Assembly: GCF_033118175.1 (NCBI RefSeq) | Contig: NC_083710.1 | Location: 40,269,501 to 40,333,500, forward strand | Length of the DNA: 64,000 nucleotides | Origin: Dama dama | Taxonomy: Eukaryota; Chordata; Mammalia; Artiodactyla; Cervidae | Direction: 5' to 3' | Shown here: one piece after another, positions 56,994-64,000 of the stretch | Position numbering within the stretch: position 1 is the first letter of the stretch | How the letters are laid out: every line of letters begins with the position of its first letter | The notes under the pieces: generated by a model | What the model was told of the DNA's origin: nothing | What the model saw: only the letters and a program-made list of their open reading frames with translations | The model's database searches: none | Made by a program: the position numbers and the translations under genes

Positions 56994-57472
56994 CATATTA
57001 AAAAGAAGAGACATAATTTTGCCAACAAAGGTCTGTATAGACAAAGTTATGGTTTTTCTGGTAGTAATATACAGATGTGAGAGTTGGAACATAAAGTCGA
57101 CTGAGCACTGAAGAATTGATATTTTTGAACTGTGGTGTTGGAGAAAACCCTTGGACTCCAAGGAGATCTAACCAGTCAATCCTAAAGGAAATCAGTCCTG
57201 AATATTTATTGGAAAGATTGATGCTGAAGCTGAAACTCCAATACTTTGGTGGTCACCTGATGCAAAGAAATAACTCATTGGAAAAGACCCTGATGCTGAG
57301 AAAGATTGAAGGCAGGAGAAGGGGATGGCAGAGGAATGGATGGTTGGATGGCATGACTGACTTGATGGACATGAATTTAAGCAAGCTCTAGGAGATGGTT
57401 AAGGATGGGGAAGCCTGGTGTGTTTCAGTTCATGGAAATGAATGCAGAGTCAAAAATGAATGTGCAACTGCA
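56994..57472 (+). mobile_element. BovB LINE 3' end nested in L1 ORF2
   Basis: Sense BovB from the [19 protein letters not shown] region to a decayed 3' end. Frame 57116-57391 keeps [21 protein letters not shown] but carries insertions and loses the ELWCWRR start. L1 resumes near 57473. Confidence 0.88.
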
Positions 57473-60400
57473 CAACAACAACACATCAAGGATAAAAAAA
57501 CAAAAACAAACTAAAACTGGTTGTTTGAGAAGATAAACGAAATGGACAAACCATTATCCAGACTCTTCAAGAGAAAAAGAAAAAAAAAAAGACTCAAATC
57601 AATAAAATTAGAAATGAAAATGGAGAAATTACAACAGCAGTAGAAACAATCATAAGAGATGGCCATGAGCAAATATATGGCAACGCAATGGACAACTTAG
57701 ATGAAATGAACAAATTCTTAGAAAAGTATAACCTTTCAAAACTGAATGAGAAAGAAATAGAGTGAAATGTTATTTCAACCACATTTCAAGAATCAGAAAG
57801 AAATGTGATTGCATGTATCAATCACATGCACAGAAATCAAACCTGTAGTCAAGAATCTTCCAACATGTAAAAGCCCAGGACCAGATGGCTTCACAGGTGA
57901 ATTTTAACAATAATTTAGAGAACTAACACCGATTGTACTCAAAATCTACCAGAAAATTGCAGAAGGAAAACTCCTTAAATTCATTCTATGAGGCCAATAT
58001 CACCCTGATACCAAAGCCAAACAAGTTGGGATTGAAAAAAAAAAAAAAAACTACAAAACCAGTATCACTGATGACTTAGACGCAAATATCCTCAAGAAAA
58101 TTCTTACAAAAAGAATTCAATAACATATTAAAAAGTGATCAAGTGGGCTTTATTTCAGGGATGCAAGGATTCTTCAATATTCACAAATCAATCAATTGAT
58201 ACACCATATTAACAAACTGAAAGATAAAGCCATATGCTTATTTCAATAGATGCAGAGAAAGTCTTTGACAAAATTCAACATCCATTTGTGATAGAAACTC
58301 TCCAGAAAGTAAGCATAGAAGAACATACCTCAACACAATAAAAACCACATGTATCATATCCACAGCAAACATTATATTCAATTTTGAAATATTGGCAGCA
58401 TTTCCTCTAAAATCAGAAATAAGTCAAGGTCACCCATTCTCACCACTACTATTCAACATAGTTTTGGAAATCCTAGCCACAGAAATAAGAGAAGAAAAAG
58501 AAAACGAATCCAGATTGGAAGAGAAGTAAAACTTTAATTGATTGCAGATGACATGATCCACTGCATAGAAAACCATAAAGATGCCACCATACAATTACTA
58601 GAATGAATCAATGAATATCATAAAGTTGCTGGATATAAAATTAATGCAATGAAATCTCTTGTATTCCTATATACTAACAATAAAAAAATCAGAAAGAGAA
58701 ATTAAGTAAATGATCACACTCACCATTGCAATGGAAAGAATAAAATAGTTAAGAATAAAATTACCTAAAGGAACAAAAGACCTGTATAGAGAAAACTATA
58801 AAATACCGACAAAAAAATAAAAGATGACACAAATAGGTGGAGAAACAGAACATGTTCTTGGATTGGAAGAATCAATGCAGTGAAAATGAGTATGCTACCC
58901 CAAACAATCTATAGATTCAATGCAATTCCTATCAAACTACCAATGATATATTTCAAAGAACTAGAACAAATAATTTCACAATTTGTATGGAAGCATGAAA
59001 GACCCCAAATAACCAAAGCAATCTTGAGGAAGAAGGGAACTGGAAGAATCAACTTTCCCAACCTCAAACAATACTACAAAGCTGCAGTCATCAAGACAGT
59101 ATGGTATTGTTACAAAGACAGAAATATAGATCAATGAAACAAAATAGAGTCCAGAGATAAATTCACACACCTATGGACAGCTTATCTTGGACAAAGGAGG
59201 TAAAAATATACACTTCACCAAGTGGCGCTGGGAAAACTGGTCAACTACACATTAAAGAATGAAGCTAGAACACTTTCTAACATCATACACAAAAATAAAC
59301 TCAAAATGGATTAAAGACCTAAATGTAAGACCAAAAACTGTAAACCTCTTAGAGGAAAACATAGGCAGAACACTCTCTGATATAAATCACTGCAAGATCC
59401 TTTATGACTCACCTCCCAGAATAATGGAAATAAAACAAAATAAACAAATGGGACCTAATTAAATTTAAAAGCTTTTGCGCAACAAAGGAAACTACAAGCA
59501 AGTTGAAATGACAGGCTTCAGAATGGGAGAAAATAAGAGCAAATGAAATAACTGGCAAATAATTTATCTCCAAAATACATAAAGAGCTTATGCAGCTCAA
59601 CATTTGAAAAACAAACAACCCAATCAAAAAATGGGCAAAAGATATAAACAGAAATTTCTCCAGAGAAGACATATAGATGTCTAGTAAACACAAGAAATGA
59701 TGCTCACCATCAGTCATTGTTAGGGAAATGCAAATGAAAACCACAATGAGTTAACACATCACACTGGTCAGAATGGCCACTATCAAAGTTTCTACAAACA
59801 ATAAATGCTGGAGAGGGTGTGGAGAAAAGGGAACCCTTTTCCACTGTTGATGGGAATGCAAACTGGTACAGCCACTATGGAGAACAGTGTGGAAATTCCT
59901 TAAAACCTGGGAATAGAACTGCTATACAACACAGCAATCCCACAGATGGGCATATACCATGAGGAAACCAGAATTGAAAGAGACACATATACCCCAGTGT
60001 TCATTGAAACACTATTTGCAATAGCTAGGGCATAGAAGCAACCTGGATGTCCATTTACAGATGAATGGATAAGGAAGTTGTGGTGTATATCCTCAAAGGA
60101 ATATTACTCAGCTATCAAAAGGAACACATTTGAGTCAGTTCTAATAAAGTCGATGAATCTGGAGCCTACTATACAGAGTGAATTATCAGAAATGGAAAGA
60201 CAAATACTATATATTAACACATGTATATGGAATTTTGAAAGATAGTACCGACAATTTTACATGCAGGGCAGCAAAGGAGACACAGATGTAAAAGTAGACT
60301 TTTGGGCTCAGTGGGAGAAGGTGAGGATGGGATGATTTGAGAGAATAACATTGAATTATATACATTACCATATGTAATATAGATGACCAGTGCAAGTTCA

Positions 60401-60579
60401 GTGCATGAATCAGGACACCCAAAGCCAGTGCTCTGGGACAACTAGAGGGATAGGGTGGGGATGGAGGTGGGAGGGGGGTTCAGGATAGGTGGAACACATG
60501 TATACTTATGGCCAATTCATGTTGATGTATGGCAAAAACCATCACAACATTGTAAAGTAATCATCATCCAATTAAAATT
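57473..60579 (+). mobile_element. Ruminant L1: reverse transcriptase, C-terminus and 3' UTR
   Basis: Continuous L1 ORF2 from the FEKINEMDKPLSRLFKRK-like stretch at about 57530 to its end, then the 3' UTR (atgtatggcaaaaaccatca at about 60523). The polymerase catalytic box reads IADD at 58541-58552. Stops and indels break the frame; pieces remain at 58880-59137 and 59259-59462. This copy is inactive. Confidence 0.9.
58880..59137 (+). pseudogene. L1 ORF2 remnant downstream of the catalytic region
   Basis: An 85-codon stretch with the well-known L1 ORF2 run [19 protein letters not shown], then [11 protein letters not shown] and [19 protein letters not shown]. Bounded by stops. Part of the L1 of 50331-60630. 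Confidence 0.92.
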
Positions 60580-60584
60580 TTTAA

Positions 60585-60629
60585 AATTAATTAATTAATT
60601 AAAATTAATTAATTAATTAATTAATTAAA
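60585..60629. repeat. (TTAA)n tail of the L1
   Basis: About ten TTAA units with one AAAA interruption form the 3' tail after attaaaatttttaaa. Confidence 0.92.
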
Positions 60630-61728
60630 ACAAAGAAAGGGCTTTTGGTCTTCATTTAATATAGTCAATTTATGTTTAAATCAACTATAATTGGTATTTA
60701 TAGCAGTTATTTTGCAGCAACTTGGATTTGGAATTATTCTTTTGATACTAGTTAATTAACTGATAGATTTCTATTTTGCTTGTTTTTCATGACCAACTGT
60801 CACACAATTTACTGAATACACTGTAAAGTACATGATTTAATAAAAATAGGAAAGTAGTTTTCAGTTATTTCACTGTTCTGAGCATATCAACATTGTGCTT
60901 TCTACTGTAATTATTTTCATTTTATTGTCTGCCTACTTAATTAGATGCTATTAGAATGTGTATAGAACTTTCTATAATTGGTGTTAATAACACACAACCT
61001 CTGGTAATTTTCTTTTACTTTTTCTTATTGAAACTTTCAGTTGCTTCTGAAATGATTTGAGTTTGAAATAATGCCCGGGGAAAGGAGAATGCTCCAATTT
61101 CTTTCTTCTATTCAGTTTATTGCCATTAGCTTCTTTTGAAAAAATTCAATGCAATTTCTATGAAGATTCAAAAATAATTCATAGAAAATATAATGACACA
61201 TTTCACATTTAAAACACATATATAAGAGCCATTACTCCTACTAAGTATGCTGAAGTGGTAGTCTCTGAAAGTCCTATTCACAGGGTGCATTTGATCCTTT
61301 TAATTATTAGTTTTAAACTTCCATCATATTCAAGCTGCCACCTCCATTTATAATATCTCATTGATTTTGGTAGTCATAGTCATTTCGTCTTTCACATTTT
61401 GTCAAGATAGTTGTATAAGATAATAAAAATTAGGTCACCTTAAAAGGAACACCTGAATTTGCATTATGACTCACTGTCATGGAGGACTGATATTAAAATG
61501 CAAGTAAGAGAATTAGGAATATAAATTCACATACCTTATGTTATTGGGTCATATTTTAAGAAACAAACATCTTTTATTTCTGAATTGCAAAGTAATTAAT
61601 CATCATTCAAAACCTTTTGAGGGGAATCCTCTGGTTTTACTACTGTATATTGTTCCTGTTTTTATATTCTACAATATTTAATGATTGAATTTCAATTAAG
61701 GCTGCAGATTTAGAACTAGAGTATCTTC
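60630..61728. other. Unassigned AT-rich DNA
   Basis: 1.1 kb after the L1 tail with no gene or named repeat. Confidence 0.6.
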
Positions 61729-63441
61729 TTCAGTTCAGTTCAGTTCAGTCACTCAGTCGTGTCTGACTCTTGGTGCCCCATGAACCGCAGCACGTGAGGC
61801 CTCCCTGTCCATCCATCACCAACTCCTGGAGTTTACCCAGACTCATGTCCATTGAGACAGTGAGTGATGCCATCCAACCATCTCATCCTCTGTTGTCCCC
61901 TTCTTCTCCTGCTTTCAATCTTTCCTAGCACCAGGGTCTTTTCAAACTAGTCAGCTCTTTGCATCAGGTGGCCAAAATATTGAGTTTCAGCTTCAACATC
62001 AGTCCTTCCAATGAACACCCAGAACTGATCCTTTAGGATGGACTGGATGGATCTCTTTGCATACAAGGGACTTTCAAGAGTCTTCTCCAACACCACAGTT
62101 CAAAAGCGTTAATTCTTCTGTGCTCAGCTTTCATTATCGTCCAACTCTCACATCCATACATGACTATTGGAAAAACCATTGCCTTGACTAGATGGACCTT
62201 TGTTGACAAAGTAATGTCACTACTTCTTAATATGCTGTCTAGGTTGGTCATAACTTTCCTTCCAAGGAGTAAGCATCTTTTAATTTCATGGCTGCAGTTA
62301 CCATCTGCAGTGACTTTGGAGACCAAAACAGCAAAGTTAGCCACTGTATCCACTGCTTCCCCATCTATTTGCCATGAAGTGGTGGGACCAGATGCCATGA
62401 TCTTATTTTTCTGAATGTTGAGCTTTAAGCCAACTTTTTCACTCTCCTCTTTCATTTTCCTCAAGAGATTCTTTAGTTCGTCTTCACTTTCTGCCATAAG
62501 GGTGGTGTCGTCTGCATATCTGAGGTTACTGATATTTCTCCTGGCAATCTTGATTCCAACTTGTGCTTCCTCCAGCCCAGCCTTTCTCATGACATACTCT
62601 GTATATAAGTTAAATAAGCAGGATGACATACAGCCTTGACATACTCCTTTTCCTATTTGGAAACAGTCTGCTGTTCCATGTCCAGTTCTAACTGTTCCTT
62701 CCTGACCTGCATACAGGGTTCTCAAGAGGCAGGTCAGGTGGTCTGGTATTCCCATCTCTTTTAGAATTTTCCATAGTTTATTGTGATCCACACAGTCAAA
62801 GGCTTTGGCATAGTCACTAAAGCAGAAGTAGATGTTTTCCTGGAACTCTCTTGCTTTTTTGATGATCCAGCAGATGTTGGCAATTTGATTTCTGGTTCCT
62901 CTGCCTTTTCTAAAACCAGCTTGAACATCTGGAAGTTCAAGTTCACATATTGCTGAAGCCTGGCTTGGAGAATTTTAAGCATTACTTTAGTAGCGTGTGA
63001 GATGAGAGCAATTGTGTGGTAGTTTGAGCATTCTTTGGGATTTCCTTTCTTTGGGATTGGTTGAAAACTGACCTTTTCCAGTCCTGTGGCCACTGCTGAG
63101 CTTTCCAGATTTGCTGACATATTGAGTGCATCACTTTCATAGCATCATCTTTTAGGATTTGAAATAGCTCAACTAGAATTCCATCACCTCCACTATCTTT
63201 GTTCATAGTGATGCTTCCTAAAGCCCACTTGACTTCACATTCAAGGATGTGTGGCTTCAGGTGAGTGATCACACCACCATGATTATCTGGATTGTGAAGA
63301 TTTTTTTTTTTGGTACAGTTCTGTGTATTCTTGCCACCTCTTCTTAATATCTTCTGCTTCTGTTAGGTCCATACCATTTCTGTCCTTTATTGAGCCCATC
63401 TTTGCATGAAATATTCCCTTGATATCTCTAATTTTTTTGAG
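61729..63441 (-). mobile_element. BovB LINE, 3' arm of an inverted insertion
   Basis: 1.7 kb of antisense BovB from the (cagtt)n terminus to the LFKKIRDIKGIFHAKMGS connector at about 63435. Frames 62033-62791, 62761-63120 and 62982-63272 together cover polymerase and connector, separated by frameshifts. At 63442 it meets 5' BovB sequence in the opposite orientation. Confidence 0.94.
62033..62791 (-). pseudogene. BovB reverse transcriptase remnant with intact YADD
   Basis: A 252-codon minus-strand frame starting in motif A (MDHNKLWKILKEMGIPDHL), passing IGKGVCQGC, YADD (62507-62518) and [12 protein letters not shown], then shifting frame shortly before the BovB C-terminus. The Met is an internal substitution for Val in CVDH. 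Catalytic residues from YADD on are kept but the N-terminal polymerase lies in another frame. Confidence 0.92.
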
Positions 63442-63733
63442 CCAAAGATGGAGATGCTCTATACAGTCAGCACAAACAAGACCAGGAGCTGACAGTCACT
63501 CAGATCATGAACTCCTTGTTGCCAAGTTGAAACTTAAGTTGAAGAAAGTGGGGAAAACCACTAGCCCATTCAGGTGTGACCAAAATGAAATCCCTTATGA
63601 TTATACAGTAGAAGTGAGAAATAGATTTAAGGGACTAGAGCTGATAGACAGAGTGCCTGATGAACTATGGATGCAGGTTTGTGCACTGTACAGGAGACAT
63701 GGAGCAGGACTATCCCCAAGAAAAAGAAAAAAA
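63442..63733 (+). mobile_element. BovB LINE, inverted 5' arm with endonuclease end
   Basis: Sense BovB reading SQRWRCSIQSAQTRPGAD, then the endonuclease motif SDHELL (SDH at 63500-63508), KVGKTTSPFRCDQNEIPYDY and DRVPDELW, ending in KKKKN (frame 63419-63751). Compared with the connector in the minus-strand arm, about 65 codons are missing between the two arms. This is the only BovB endonuclease sequence with its SDH motif in the window. Confidence 0.92.
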
Positions 63734-64000
63734 AAAAATGACTGCCTATAGATCTGATAATAATACAATCTAAAATGAAAATTCAACTTATCTGGTGTGA
63801 AAAATACGCTTTACCCTAAAGCTTCTGAATTATCAATGTGTTCAAAGGAAGTATCAGTAGTGATTATGCCTCTCATTAACCACAATTAAATTTAGTCTTT
63901 GAAGCACTATATTAACCATCCCAAGTACTTTTGTAAAAATAGGATCTATAAGCAAAATTCATGGTCATCCAAGAGAAACCAAACTTATAAGTTACTATAT

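Noticed and set aside
1..64000. CRISPR array, phage, operon or other prokaryotic system
   Set aside because: Composition, SINEs, LINEs and microsatellites are mammalian. Repeats here are dispersed or simple, not spacer-interrupted.

Overview
This window is intergenic DNA from a ruminant mammal, most likely a bovid. The evidence is repeat content only: BovB (RTE-clade) LINEs, Bov-tA and BOV-A2 SINEs, CHR-type tRNA-Glu SINEs, ruminant-type L1 with its characteristic 5' and 3' untranslated regions, and older mammalian MIR and L2 relics. Cattle, buffalo, sheep and goat cannot be told apart by reading. I found no exon of a host gene, no RNA gene, no CRISPR array and no intact retroviral gene. Almost every long reading frame on either strand is a piece of LINE reverse transcriptase or the antisense shadow of one.

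Layout. 1-3785: an old L1 (+) cut by an L1 tail, a BOV-A2 and a BovB, the BovB itself holding a 779-bp solo LTR. 3786-10500: a long antisense BovB containing a SINE within a SINE, then a sense BovB between 68-bp direct repeats. 10500-14350: unique DNA with SINEs and a BovB 3' end. 14360-17905: a BovB split by a 1,580-bp solo LTR of betaretroviral type. 17930-27625: a block of old antisense L1 pieces with BovB, BOV-A2 and CHR insertions. 27626-40384: mostly unique AT-rich DNA with SINEs, two antisense BovB copies and an old LTR. 40385-43818: another old LTR, then two sense BovB copies, one with the longest open reading frame in the window (293 codons). 43819-50300: SINEs, MIR, L2 and a 5'-inverted L1. 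50331-60630: a near full-length ruminant L1 (+) carrying four nested insertions. 60630-64000: unique DNA and a 5'-inverted BovB.

About 15 separate BovB insertions cover roughly 18 kb, about 28% of the window by my boundaries. No gene network is present. The useful signal is the nesting order, the target-site duplications (many exact), the broken catalytic motifs and several 5'-inversion structures, which give the order of retrotransposition events. I see no convincing new biological system. The most unusual observations are the 68-bp repeats around one BovB, the shared 5' start of three BovB copies at the same codon, the BovB inserted in the L1 ORF2 so that its frame joins the L1 endonuclease frame, and three independent 5' inversions.
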